A stretch of 64,000 nt of DNA, taken from contig NMRA01000189.1 in the NCBI GenBank assembly GCA_002633005.1, positions 1 through 64,000 on the forward strand, written 5' to 3'. Positions 45,001 through 57,590 of this stretch are shown here, one piece after another. Position 1 is the stretch's first letter. Each line of letters starts with the position of its first letter. The notes under the pieces were generated by a model. That model made no database searches. It saw only the letters and a list, made by a program, of their open reading frames with translations, and had not been told where the DNA came from. The translations under genes were made by a program, and so were the position numbers. This DNA is from Phoronis australis. Taxonomy: Eukaryota; Phoronida; Phoronidae.

Positions 45001-48000
45001 AGGATGATTTTTGAAGACAGTTAACGGCAAACTACATCATCACACTAATTCAAAATGAATTGCACTGTCATTTCAAATTTTGTGAGCTAATAATTATAAA
45101 TTATTGTTTTTTGTCACCTACTGGTCACATAAACCACTAAAGATGCTTTACAGAAATTTAGCAAAACAGCCTACATTGTTTATAAGATGAACATACAGTT
45201 AATGTCATCGTTAAAAATTGTTTGTCTTTCACCTTCTACCAAGACAGGGCAAGTGCTGAGCTGACATTAAGACCTATTTCAAGATATCTATTACAGCATC
45301 AGTCCCTTCCCATGTATGGTTATCTGTAATCTGGTTCCATCATCCTTTCCTTAGTTGTGATCTATATTGTGCACTTTAATATTCATCTGAATAGATTTTG
45401 AATTGTGAGACTAAGAATTGCCAGAGAAGAGACAACTCCCCGTCTGTTGCCACTTTTGAGGTTCCCAAGATGAAAGTTTCTGGCCTTCCTAAAACTGCTT
45501 CGATGTGGTGATGTCATAACGTCATTTCCACTGACTACTGATCTGTTTACACCAAACTCTAGCCCATTTACAGTGTTTAGCACAATGCTTTGGTCATATT
45601 TGCAACCATCTTCAGGTGTTATAGCATTCTTAGAAGGAGCACGGATATTTGGTACACCCATGGTAGGCACTAGTGATTAGCTATCTGGACTCAAAACAGG
45701 AAGGCTCCAGGATCAAATCCTGGCATGCACCAGAAAAAATACATTTCAAGCACCCAGCAAGAGTGTATCAAATGCCCGTGCTCATTCTTCTTATAACACC
45801 AGGTGGCTAGAAAGATGACCAATCAGAACATTGTGCCAAATAATGTATGGTTTAGAGTTTCACGTAAGTACACCAACAGATTTTAGAATTAATGTTACCT
45901 TTCTGGAAGAAGCAGGATAATAATGATAACCCTGACAGATTGCTTTTTACTTATTAACCTCCCACCCCTATGTACTCATTCTGAACACTGCAACACCTAA
46001 AAATGCCTGCAAAAATGACTGACAGAGACATCGTGCTAAATTTAAAGTTTGGCGTAAATACACTATCATATTCAAGAAATGGTTGTAACTTCTGGGACAG
46101 AAGTATTATTAAGAGTAAAGCAACAACCCCCCAAGCATTTCTAAACAACATAGTGGGTACTAGGAAACTGTTGATAAACATTAAAAATTAAGAACAACAA
46201 TTATCTGCAGTGAAAAATGGGCACACCTAGACAGCCAAATAGTGAGAGCAACTATGCTTTGTTTTCTACTTCTTCCATGATACCAAAAGCCAAAATGCAC
46301 AACCAAGATGACCTACCAATCCCCGATAGGGGTTATCCTAGTTATTCAATTATTGAAAGAACAAAAATTCAATGAAGAGTAAAGCATTGATACTGTTTTT
46401 ACTAGCTTGGAATGTTGTATGTCTAAACTAATGACTGAGGAGCTATTAAGACGAATATAATATATGAGCAAACCTTCCATCCTCTGTGATGTATCGCAGA
46501 ATATTGGCAGGTTTAATGTCGCGATGTGCTATTTTCCGATTGCGCAAGTACTCCACACCATTTGCTGAAATCCAAGTTTTGTGAAGTTTATACCAAATTA
46601 AAACATAGACAGTTGAGATGAGTGTATCGCATGTCGAGAACCTTGGTTTTAACAAGCATTGATGGAAGGAGCACAGTGCTTATTAAGTTGATACATACTG
46701 TCTTGTAAACATATCAGAGCGAAAATAGTACTAAGTGATTGTATCAAACAACATTATCACTTTTAGATATCCTTATCCTAATGTATTGTGATCAAACTCT
46801 AGGAGATAATAGACCAAAGATAACAAATGTCAACATAACTTATCGTGTAAAGAATTTATTTTGAATGCACTAACATTATGTGCTCGTTAAATTCAATTAA
46901 AGGCTATACCAACAGGTCGGGGTGGTAATGGTCTGGTATTATGTGCCCAAATTTTGAGGTCTAGTTTTCTCAACTGAATAATGGGCATCAAACTGATTCT
47001 CAAAATACGGGCAAATTATACCCAACTATTGCCGGTCTGAGCAGCACTTTAGCCCGCCATAGGATGTGAAGAAAAGGGCGAGTCAATATTTTTAATCACA
47101 TTTTGGGAGCTGCATTTAAACTACTGGCATCCTACTGATGGCATCTACAAGAGAGATCTTGTCCCTTCTCTCAGTTTTAGAGAATGTAGTTACCAACATG
47201 CTAACATTTCACGTCATACTGCTCACATGAGCATGGTTTGTAAAACCAACTTTTTGTCAATTGAAGAGTCTTCTAAAGGTGACAAATTTCACAGACCAAC
47301 TGCACTTATCTTTCAAGGTAGCAGACATCAGTAATGGCCTGACAACTACAAGTCAACGTCGGTATCCAACCAACACTGTCTCAGTTTTCTCCAGCTAATA
47401 TGCAATGAATATTAAAGTATTTGGTGGAACTTACTGACATCTCCCAACACACATAAGAACTCTTCCTCAGCCAGACCATAAGCATTCTGAGGTTCATCTA
47501 TAAGCATGGAGTACAGACTACCACCTGAACACAGCTCCATAATGATCACCTTTTCTCTAAGAGCCTGAAATATAACGTGACCATTTTTTTTTTTAAAACG
47601 TGATTTTTGAAAGAGATTGTCAAACTTTCGAAGACAGGTGAACTTGTGTACAAAAATTGCTAATTCAGTTTAGTCACTTTATTAGCACAAAACTGTGTCT
47701 CATCACAAGAGAACTCCACATGTCTCTTCACCAGGGAACTCCAGTACCAAAAAATGGCAACATCAGCTATTTTCATACAATGCAAAGATTTGTAGGCTAT
47801 CAAAAGAAAAATCTTAATGAATTAAAAGTACAAGCACAGTGACAACAAAGACCTAAAGGTGCCTGTCAGGTTCCAAGTATTGTGAGTAAAAGCGCCATCT
47901 ACCAGTGACACTACATTCCAAACGAGGCTATAAAGGTTCAGTGTCTCTCACAGTCTGCTTCAGACTTTGAGAGCGGCATCCTTACCAGCTGTTCTTCAAC

Positions 48001-51000
48001 TGCTAACATTTTAGCGATGTTTTTGTGGTCAAGTTGGCTCATTATTTCAAATTCTCTCATCTGTACACTTTCGGGTCGACAGAAGCTGTCCGCATTGAAT
48101 ATCTTAACAGCATACATTTCCCCATCCAGCTGTAAATAGAATGTACAGTATCATAAAAATAATCTGGACATGTTTACGTATCCATGTATAATACTAAACA
48201 TGAAATCCGCTGCTATCATGTGCTGCAAATTAGAGATCGCCAGTTTTATTTCTGTGCTCTTCAAAGTGTAGAGCGTTATTTGAATGGTCTCTAGTAGGGA
48301 CTTGTGATTTGTTGTAAACTGACTGATCTCAACTAACTCAGCAATGACGATCAGGCTGGCCCTCCCAACATGGCCACAGGGTGGTCATCTCACCAAATTT
48401 TTCCTGTTACATTTTTGAGGGTGCTACTCGGATACAAAAGCAACTTTATAAAGCCATACTCCGCTGTACTGCTCTTAGGTAGTAGGGTAAAAATTCTCCA
48501 GTTTTGAAAAGTCTCCAGAATTTCATTACGGTCACTCTCCCGTTCAGTGACTTTACCAGACATTGAGGGTTGTGAGCGTGTGATAACATCTAGCTCCCTT
48601 GTTAACTGCCAAGCACAGTCTTTTGTCTGATATGATAACAGGCAAGCCAATTATCTACCAGGCTTATTACAGACCATGTGTGAACACAGTCAACCCTAGA
48701 GCTAATTAGTACATTTGGAAAGAATAGATTGTCATAACTTTGGTTGTAGTTGGGAGATTTTGGCGATTCAAAACACTAAACATGATCACCATTTGAGGAG
48801 GAAACCAGTTTTGAGAAGTCTCTAGAGTTTGGGATGCTGAAATTCAAGTCAAAATAGAATTTCTTTGAGTTTAAAGTGAACAATACAATATATCAGTCAA
48901 TTCAATAAGTTAACAAATGAAAATAATAATTAGATTCAAACTGATTACTGTAAGAAAACTGATGGTTTTAGATTGCACAAAGCTGACTGCATCACCTCAG
49001 TGGAAGAACGAGGCTGACTGGAAAAGCTCAACTGAATATTCACCAAGTAAGTGCTAAAGAAGAGTTTTTCAGAAAATACATCTGGGGCACACTATGCAAA
49101 TGTGCACATAGGCCCATGAGCCAATATGCATTATTTTTCTAGTGCGTTTCACATACTAGGCCCATGTGCCTAAATTTTAGTTACAGGCACAGGAGGCTAT
49201 CATGATCGCATTATCATTGGCGACCTAGCAAACATCTCAGGTTGCCAAACAAAATCTGAGGTCACCAAAACTGAAAATCCAAGGACGCCACATGAAATCT
49301 GAGTTTGTTGATCTGGCATAGATATCGTTGACTAAAAAAAGGTTGTACTGTCGAAACATGACAACATGACCCATTCTCTTGCGCAGACCTCTCCAATTTC
49401 TCCCCGTACATGTGTAAATGTACACAAGTACATTCATTCTCTACCTCAATTCCTCCCATCAATGAACAAACATAGAACGTGGAGAACCACATGGACTGGT
49501 GGTGCAAATTTCAAAGATCATACCCAATTTTTGTCAAACAATTCCGACTTCTGTCTAATTACTTTCTATTGAAATTTAAGCGCATGTTTGATGTGTGATG
49601 ATTGCTAAGGTGGAAAATGCACTGATTTCACAAAATAAGCAAAATCATGTTGAATCAAATGTAATTAATCAAGGAAAACTGTTAGTAGTTTAAAGTTTGG
49701 AAGTCAACACAAACTTCGTCTGACTTTGATACTCACAGTGACGACTTCGTGGCGACTTGGAATTTTTCCCAGGTCACCAAACACAATCTGAGGTCGTATT
49801 AGCAACCTGCAGGTCGCCAATACGAGCATTGATAGGCCTTCTACTTTCAGAAAATAAAACTTTTACTGAGTCAAATATAAATGCTTAAGTTTTGAAGATA
49901 TTCAGTTGAATATGGAGACTATTCAGTAAGGTCCTACATAATCTTGAGGACTAGATTCTGAGAAGTTTCTGTTAAAGCGACAGACGTAGATTTGACATAG
50001 TCGACTGCAACTCTGCACAACCTATACTCAAGGGAAAATTAGGATTTGGTTTTTGGTGTCAAAAATGACACCTTCCTAAAATACGCTTTGCCTGTGAAAA
50101 TCTACGGTAGATTCCTCAGTTTTCCATGTGCAATTAAGCATAGAATGGGCTATAACTGAAGCATCGCAACATTTTAAAACTGTTGAAAATTGGATGACTA
50201 ATGATGCTTGTAACTACCAGTTGGTCATCAATCCCTTCAACAATAGAATTAATCTATTAGATTAGATTTGGCACACTGGGAATCTCCTAAAATACAGGTA
50301 CACCCAAGAGTTAATTTTCAAAATTAAAATTAATTTTGGAGTATGTATGGTTTTCCTAAAACCATGCACAAATAGAGCAAAAATGGTTGAACGGATGAAA
50401 TAGAATGAACATTCATGTAATGATACGCCTCATTTTACATTAAATAATTTACAAGCTTTTCTCATCCTGGCTTTTGAACCACATTAACACCTGTGCAGCG
50501 CATGACTCACAAGACAGTACTAAGTTCACACCTTCTTCTCAAACAAGACTAATGTATGTTCTCTAAGAACGCGCACACAGTTAGAAATCCTGATCTAGTT
50601 TTTGCGAATTCAATATCCAGGTGAACACAAATCATGGGAAATTTGAGAAAATGTACCCGCAACAATACCAACGTGCCTAAAACCATACCCGAGACATTAC
50701 CAATACTTTTTCTTGGTTACTGACACCATTTGCAATTCTTCACTTTAGCACGACACATGTCCGACAAGTGAATTTCAATTTGTTAAATTTCTTCAGAAAA
50801 GTAAAGATTAAGAACCATTTAGTCAAATACGAGTATGCACTCTAGTGCGCAGATTTCATGAAACAACATTCGCTGAAACTCGCATCATTTCCAAGAAGGT
50901 AATCAGCTTTTGAAAAGTGCAAAAATGACAATTTCAGCAACTGATTTTGTGAGAAATAAGTGGGGAATTTGAAAATTTCCGTCTGTTTAATTGCACACTC

Positions 51001-51146
51001 ACATTAAACATGTTGTGGCATGTAAACAGAAGACATTGTCATCATCTCACCTTGTGTCTTGCCTTGTACACATTTCCAGTCGCTCCATGGCCCAAGGCAT
51101 CCCTGGTGTTCCACATATAGTTTCGAGTTTGTCGTATCGCACTCAT
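30862..51146 (-). CDS. TBK1: TBK1/IKK-epsilon-like Ser/Thr kinase (spliced gene, 18 exons)
   Basis: TBK1 and IKK-epsilon are cytosolic kinases that phosphorylate IRF3-type factors and autophagy adaptors in innate immune signalling. Exons in transcript order: 51146-51051, 48129-47986, 47564-47435, 46564-46474, 44815-44725, 43916-43759, 42995-42885, 42049-41870, 40768-40563, 40040-39890, 39650-39422, 38526-38405, 37236-37123, 36620-36522, 35563-35467, 33699-33458, 32386-32315, 30940-30862. They sum to 2412 nt, always in phase with GT-AG borders, giving 803 residues (vertebrate TBK1 is about 730). Visible kinase residues are the glycine loop Gly-His-Gly-Ala-Thr-Gly, Lys41, HRD at 137-139, DFG at 161-163 and activation-loop Ser176 in Ser-Leu-Tyr-Gly-Thr-Glu-Glu-Tyr-Leu. 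A ubiquitin-like domain (about 313-400) and long helical scaffold segments follow. Invertebrates often have one pro-orthologue of TBK1 and IKK-epsilon, so the symbol covers both. Confidence 0.95.
32455..32920. mobile_element. Truncated copy of the right end of the 28949-30462 element
   Basis: Matches about 29960-30462, from catgtgacaacaacatg through tttttctcgtc to the aataagcgcccc block and terminal ttattaggg, with substitutions and deletions. It lies in TBK1 intron 16, adjacent to exon 17. Confidence 0.65.
34468..34546 (-). mobile_element. tRNA-like SINE head or tRNA pseudogene
   Basis: On the - strand an A-box-like tggctcagtggtttgagc and a perfect B box ggttcgaatcc lie at tRNA spacing. The acceptor arms do not pair, so it is not a functional tRNA. 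It lies in a TBK1 intron. Confidence 0.65.
43759..51146 (-). CDS. TBK1: TBK1 kinase-domain exons 1-6
   Basis: Exon 1 (51051-51146) starts at ATG and carries the glycine loop. Exon 2 has Ala-Val-Lys (catalytic lysine) and the Glu of helix C. Exon 3 has the hinge (Ile-Met-Glu-Leu-Cys). Exon 4 holds His-Arg-Asp-Ile-Lys-Pro-Ala-Asn. Exon 5 has Asp-Phe-Gly and the phosphorylatable activation loop. Exon 6 starts His-Pro-Asp and has the Asp-Leu-Trp-Ser motif of helix F. All residues needed for an active kinase are present. Exons 7-8 complete the C-lobe and enter the ubiquitin-like domain. Confidence 0.93.
45395..45880. mobile_element. Pair of SINE bodies in inverted orientation sharing one tRNA-like head
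   Basis: 45540-45660 matches the body of the SINE at 9496-9790 on the same strand. 45770-45875 is its reverse complement. Between them at about 45665-45735 is a + strand tRNA-Leu-like head with a B box gatcaaatcc and T arm ccagg/cctgg. The pair lies in a TBK1 intron and could fold as a long hairpin in the transcript. Confidence 0.7.
46925..47035. mobile_element. Diverged foldback element in a TBK1 intron
   Basis: The sequence tgtgcccaaattttgag... is inverted as ...ctcaaaatacgggcaaatta with a short centre. The layout resembles the 1612-1742 family. Confidence 0.5.
48540..48800 (-). repeat. Dispersed interspersed repeat, inverted copy in a TBK1 intron
   Basis: Reverse complement of about 28140-28420, also matching about 860-950. 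It contains the ccagacattgagggttgtg and agattgtcataactttggtt segments. Confidence 0.7.
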
Positions 51147-51149
51147 CTT

Positions 51150-53280
51150 CAACACCAGCACTGTTTACTGAATTATACCTAAAAGGTGTCGCAAATTTTC
51201 AAAACAATCTACTTTTACCACACTAGTAATATCATTTAAGACTGAAATATGCCACAGTCGAACAACATGCATCGACAGACCTTCACAATCTGTTTGATGA
51301 TAGTTCATTGTAAAAAGGATAGACTTTTGGGATTTGGAAGTTTGTACAATTGCCATTCTCGACAAAGTACACTGTAATGAGGTTCAAATGTATTGAACAA
51401 TAACAACTTGACATATAGTGGAAAAGAATTTATGTGAAGAAGATGAACAAATCGGCAATGACCAAAATTCCGCAGATCAATACAATTGAGAATAATTAGC
51501 ATGATACTAATTTTTAGGATGATACTAATGAGTTCATTAGCGTCTCAACGGACAATGCTGTCTGGCCAAACCTTGAAAATGAAACCAAAAGGTGAGACTC
51601 ATGATTAATGTTACACATTCGCGCAGTGGAATGAGTATCCCGACTGATTGATCAGCCAGTCACTAGTATACAGTCGCGTCATTACCAGTTTGACAGCGGC
51701 AAACCAATTTATACATGTATAGTCTAGCTCTCTTATCGTCCGCTTTCATCTGATAAGCTAACATAGTGCAGTAACTATGTTGAAAACAGGGCGCCTGACG
51801 CTAACCAATATTTAAAAATACTATTTGCAAACAACTTCAACAAATATCGTGAAGCAGATGTGTTTTGTATGAAATACTTTCACCAAAAAACTTTGAATGG
51901 AGAAAAACGGTGGACTTTCAGAGAAATAACACTTAACTTTCACTTGTTGATTCCTTTGTGTTCGTGACTGTAAGTTCTGACCAGCTTAACAACAATATCA
52001 TGAACCAACATAAAAGGCGTGCTTGACAAGTTTAATCAAGCGTGATTCTAGATTAGATCGTGATAGTGGAAATTCCTTGATTTTTACACTCTAGGAGAAT
52101 GGTACATAATGAGATACTCAGGAAAAATCCCATGAAATGACAAAGTAAGTATTTTAAATCCAGGGAAAAACTGGCATCTCTTGAGGGGGTCCATGCCAAA
52201 ATCCTGTATGCTGTAATTTATGCCAAACATCATTTAGTATGGAGTGGATATCTAAATGGTGACAACTAGCTCACACACCAGAGACAAACCTTAAAAGTAT
52301 AAAATGAGAAGTACTGTGACCAGGATATAGGTCAACTCCATCAACTAAATGAAAGGGGAAATTTCTGTTGTCATGAGATTCATATATTGTGGCAAACGTT
52401 GACGTAACCACAACACCCATGCGAGTTCTTGTTGAGTAATGGGCTAATACTGATCTAGAAACTTGGCAGTCAATTCAGAAATCACAAACACTTATAAGGC
52501 TGGTCTGCACGCCACCTGTTAGCCACATCATGTGACCTAATGAGAATATGTGTGAAAAGATTTCTACCTTGACCGGGACTCGAACCCGGAAACTTTTGCT
52601 AACCATGTAGTCCACTAAGCCATTGGGACCACTGGTCGAACACAGAAATTCAATCAGACTTAGCAGAGGGCATCCGGCCCATTAGGTAATACGCAGCCCA
52701 CCGGTTGGACGGTTAGGGGATACAATACTTAATTCAAATCCATCCTTTTCTGTGTATTCTAAATGAGCAGTAGATGAAATCCGCTCACCGATTGAGAGTT
52801 TTCACCTCGTCAAAAATACATTTTACATTTAAAACTATGACTTAAAAAGTGCATACTTTCTTCAGTGTTCTTTTCTACTTCTGAAACATGCGTTTCTTCA
52901 CGTAACATCCTCAAAATTGCACTCGGTAAGAGAAACTCAGTCATGGTATGTGTTAATTATAACTCCATCTTCTTAATCTTATATGTATCGTTCATTTAAT
53001 TTTATTTGCTGTATTGTGAAATGGTTAACTTTTTATGGGGATGTACTATCGCCCCTGTATGCCAGCAGCATCCAGGGCGATGTAACTGCCTACCCATATA
53101 CTCCTGAATGTATACGAATGTGTAAATCTTGATTGTTATACTTCAAAATTGTAAAACTGTTTGATCAGTAAAGATGTGTTTCAAAAGACTTTGCAAAGTG
53201 ATGTGTACCCATAACGTTTCGCAATCTACTTGTAGCTATCTGTTTAAATCCAATGTTGAATCAGGAGAACACTCATCTGA
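51150..53280. other. TBK1 upstream region, no gene seen
   Basis: 5' flank of TBK1. It contains the tRNA-like SINE at 52556-52640 and otherwise AT-rich unique sequence. No promoter motif could be identified with confidence. Confidence 0.5.
52556..52640 (-). mobile_element. tRNA-like SINE head or tRNA pseudogene
   Basis: On the - strand the T arm is perfect (ccggg ttcgagt cccgg) with an A-box-like tggcttagtgg upstream. The anticodon and acceptor stems are imperfect. It lies in the intergenic region upstream of TBK1. Confidence 0.6.
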
Positions 53281-53283
53281 TCA

Positions 53284-53372
53284 CAGGCACCTTTAAGTAG
53301 CCCTCTACAATATAATATATATAATAAATTGTTATATTATAATGTAGAGGGCTACTTAAAGGTGCCAGTGAT
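53284..53372. mobile_element. Short perfect hairpin element
   Basis: ggcacctttaagtagccctc (left) and its exact reverse complement (right, ending about 53369) enclose an AT-only loop. Likely a foldback MITE in the TBK1 upstream intergenic region. Confidence 0.8.
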
Positions 53373-53768
53373 CTGATCTACACGTTTTGCATTTGGGGGT
53401 GAACCCCAGCACCAAATGAGCAAATGTCGTGCAGCTGGCCTATTCGTCACTTTATGACTGTTACAATAAACTGAACTCACTGCTTGAGTCTTGTCTGTAG
53501 TTTACTTGAATGATAACCGACTGTTTGTCAGAGGATTTCTAGCTAAAGTATGGGAATTCCCCTCATCATACATCATGCCATGTTATTGTTCCGTTTATTT
53601 GTGCGCATGCTCCATTCCACCAGGAAGAGATATCTCTTCCTGATTCCACGGATAGAGTCGACCACTTGAATAGTCTTGAACCCTGACCAAAGTCTTTGCC
53701 TAGACTAAGTTGACTTTCTAGTCTAAAACCCAGATTATAAGCATTTGTGAGTGTAGCAGACAACTCAA

Positions 53769-54400
53769 AGACTGTCAGTAGGCCTACCTGTGGACGCTGC
53801 AGTCAAGGCGTTTTTACACATGAAAAACTTACACGAGTCCTCTGTAAACCGGCAGCCCAGAGCACATCAGGCCCGAAACCGAGAAGTCGAGGGCCGGTGA
53901 AGCATGGCTGTGAAAATTAAACTTGACCGTGGCCCCGGGTAGTTTTTTTTTCACGGGTTCTAAATTCTATGTGAAAAATGTCCAACTCATGAAAATTTAC
54001 CCCACGTTCGTGAAAACTTGCACTGAAGAGTATGTGCCTTGGCTTTCTGAGTCAGCATAGGCGGATTTACTGAGGGGNGACTGTCAGTAGGCCTACCTGT
54101 GGACGCTGCAGTCAAGGCGTTTTGCCTATGACTGTACACATGAAAAACTTACACGAGTCCTCTGTAAACCGGCAGCCCAGAGCACATCAGGCCCGAAACC
54201 GAGAAGTCGAGGGCCGGTGAAGCATGGCTGTGAAAATTAAACTTGACCGTGGCCCCGGGTAGATTTTTTTTCACGGGTTCTAAATTCTATGTGAAAAATG
54301 TCCAACTCATGAAAATTTACCCCACGTTCGTGAAAACTTGCACTGAAGAGTATGTGCCTTGGCTTTCTGAGTCAGCATAGGCGGATTTACTGAGGGGGGC
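53769..54400. repeat. Direct duplication 53769-54077 / 54079-54400 around N54078
   Basis: The sequence from gactgtcagtaggcctacc to catаgg-type text before the N is repeated immediately after it; the second copy has a 14-bp extra segment near 54124 and continues further. This is the same single-N junction pattern as in the makorin region. Confidence 0.9.
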
Positions 54401-57400
54401 AGGGGCGGGGCCCGGCTGCCGCAAGGGCTGTCAGTAGTTGAAGCGTGGGGGGGCATTTTTGCAGCATCTAATCGAACTTGAAAACGTGCACATAGTCAAT
54501 AGTAACGGGCGCGTATTAGCACCAGTCCAGACCAAGCTCGGTCGAGGGCCGGCGTCAGGCGTCATCATGGACATTGCTGCCTGAACGGACTTCGACAAAT
54601 TAAAAAACGCATAGAAAGTCAATTAAAAGCTTTTAAAATTCAAGCTCCACCACAGTCTTTTGTCAAGGCTTGAACGTCGATTTAGAGATAAGTGAGTCTT
54701 TTAGTCCAGAAACAAGTATTTGTCCGGTCACTAGTTCAACGCCGGTGAGTAAGTTAACCTAAGTTTAGTTCATCTTCAAAGGCAAGTGGTCCACAAGGCA
54801 TCATTGCACTATGACAATATTTTACATGACAGGTGTAGTCCACACTCACGAACTCAACTTCATTTCTGGTTTCGTATGTTTTGATATAGCAATGTTTGCC
54901 AGGACCGCAGACGCCTTCAGTTGTTCCTTATTAAAGAGTTACTATTTGCAAATCATCACTAATAACAGATATCTGTTTCATTAAGTAACTACATCTCAGT
55001 TGAGCTAAAACAAGATATTGAAACAAAAATGGTTCACTTCGCCTTGATTACAAATAAGACTGACACAATCTTTAATCATGGATGGCAATTTCTTCTCCCC
55101 AATAGTCGATATTAAGTTGATGGGTTGAATCTTACGTCCTCTTTAGCAAAAACTTGACCAAGTGGCAAATCTTCAAACAAGTATTTTTCACAAACCAACT
55201 CTGTCTTTATTGAATGATGGAAATTAAACTTCTTCATCCTTTCAATTTCTTGCAACAATTTTTCAAAATTTAGATCTTTCAGTCTTTGGTTGGATTCATA
55301 TATACAAATATCAGCTCATCAAAAACTTACTGGCACAGACATACATGTCCAAAGCCAGTAGTAAATAACAGGTTTTTCAGTCTAGTACACCAATTTTTCT
55401 AACAGAGTGCATCCTTAGTATATAACAGGTCATAGGTTACTTTGGTAATCTACGTGAACCTCTAACAGGTTTACCCATCCACGATACTACTAATTTATTC
55501 CAAATTCACCTCAAGCCATGACATCTTTGCTTTGCTACCCGTAAGTAAAGCCATTTACAGAATTTGTTTTGCACATTTTATTTTTCCTTCCTAAAGGAGT
55601 ATTTCCCATAGTTCTGCACAATAAAAAAGTCCGAAGTCTATTTTGGCATAATAACTTGGGCTTATATCTTAAAAGCAGTGCTTTGTAAAATTGCTTGCTG
55701 GGCTGTAGTGTCGCACCATGATCTTGTCCAATAAATTTAGAACCTCTCTCGTCTCTCACCTCCTTTGCTAGCTGGCTAATACGCAATAAAAACAGTAGTG
55801 GGCCTAGTATGCACCTTGTCTTACACCTGAGTCACAGCTAAACGAGTCTGGTCACACTACCATATTGGATTTATTTTTTCCAGTAACAGTTGCATACATA
55901 CTCAGTGTCTCAAACATTTTTCCAAGCACACAAGGTTTATTAGTTTCACAAAAAAACGTCTGACGAAATGTTATAGAAGACCTATTCAATATCAGCCAAT
56001 TGCTTTTGAATTTTTCACAAGTCCGCTTTCCACCACATAAACCAACTGTCGACTACCGACATCATTATGAAACTGGCAAGGATTTCAGAGCCTCTAAAGA
56101 AATGACAGTTATTATTTCAGACCAGGCTCTGCAAGTAAGCTTGTCACGAGCATGAGATGGTCAACGCTTCTTGAAAACGTACATAAATGACGTTTTAAAA
56201 GATAGTTATAACTTCACTCATATGACGCAGGTGAAACGTTCTTTAAATCCAGTACTAGGCACTTGTGTATAACAGTTTAAGTCAGCAGGAGCGAGCCTGA
56301 CTTGTGTAAGCACGATGGGAGTACAATCGTGATATCACGCATTAACACGAATTACTAGCAGGACGAAAATAGATTAAAACGGCACCGAATTGATTCCCAG
56401 TGTCTTTCGGGATTAAACACAAAAGCTATGACCTGTGTCACGAATCTACTGAGTTATACAATTTTGACACAGATTTTCCATTCTCCAATAGCTAGAGGAC
56501 ATTGCTAAATCCAAAAATCTATAAAAGAAGTTAACGATTTTCATTGATGCTCATAGGATCACCCCAGAGTTCTTGATTAAGCTACATAATCCCTATATTA
56601 TGATTTATACTTAACTGTCATTCTACGAGAGCACCAAAAGATCGATTCTACACGGTCTTGAAAAACTTGTTTGTTCACACATCTAGTGAGATGTGTTCAA
56701 AACGTTTATTAAACTATTGGACCATTATTTCTTAAGTTGGAGCGCAATGAATATTTTGGCCCAAAATAACCCATTTTTGGTTCAAAAAGGTTCTGTTAGT
56801 GAAGTTGTTTTAAAACGGCTTAAAAGAACGGGGAATAAAAAAATCTTTATGATTTTTATAAATGTAGATGTTGATCCTCTCCAGCAGAAGACAGTCTGCA
56901 TTTTCAAAGGGTTTCGGTTAATCTTCAGTGGAGTGCCAAAATTCGATAAACTGCTCAATTTTGTGTATTTGTTTTTTAGCCATTTTAGGTGCTCTGGCCG
57001 GGGGGGGGGGGNTGCTGTCTGGCTAGGAAAATTAAAAAATGAGAATTTTGTTTGTTTCCTAGCAACAGACGATAGAAAGGACATTACATCGTGTATTTTA
57101 CATTCCTACTGACTACAACAGGCAGTATGTCGTAAACTTCATAACGTCTTCAAGTTTTAGATGATTCGGCTTCTGCTTTCCCCTGGTGGCAGTTTTTATA
57201 GCTAAATTTCTTTGACCAAAGGTTTCTAACCAGGAAACGGTGGTAGTTGCAACGATTCTAACCTAAGGTGCCGCAGCATTGACAATTTAGGCATTTTGAA
57301 AACCGTTCAAATGCCAAACTCGTGCCCCCGTCAGCTGCCGGGTAACGCCCACCTTATTAACTGACGATCATTATGTAAAATATGTAGCCATTTCAAACTG

Positions 57401-57428
57401 CGTCGGCGTGTCGTATCTACAAGAGGCA
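54401..57428. other. Intergenic, nothing recognised
   Basis: No conserved ORF, RNA or repeat array was seen. One unresolved base follows a G run at 57001-57012. Confidence 0.5.
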
Positions 57429-57433
57429 AGTTG

Positions 57434-57590
57434 CAGGGGCGGATCCAGGATTTTGAGTTAGGGGGGGCCATGTCAGAGTATTAGCCAGGATTTTGCCCGA
57501 TAGACATTTGCACCTCCGTATTGCCAAATGGAATCTGGGAGAATTTTAGGGGGCCATGGCCCCCTTGGCCCCCATCTAAATCCGCCACTG
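57434..57590. mobile_element. 157-bp MITE with CAGGGGCGGAT ends and 5-bp target duplication
   Basis: Starts caggggcggatcc and ends aatccgccactg, an inverted terminal repeat. It is flanked on both sides by agttg (57429-57433 and 57591-57595). It is the same length as and about 85-90% similar to the copy at 59761-59917. The ends and 5-bp duplication are compatible with a hAT-like non-autonomous family (hAT5 group); the superfamily is inferred. Confidence 0.8.

Noticed and set aside
52556-52640. Functional tRNA gene
   Set aside because: The T arm is perfect but the other arms are degenerate and there is no terminator run at the expected place.
56693-57112. 139-residue + strand ORF
   Set aside because: Crosses a G run and an N, has AT-driven composition and no recognisable domain.
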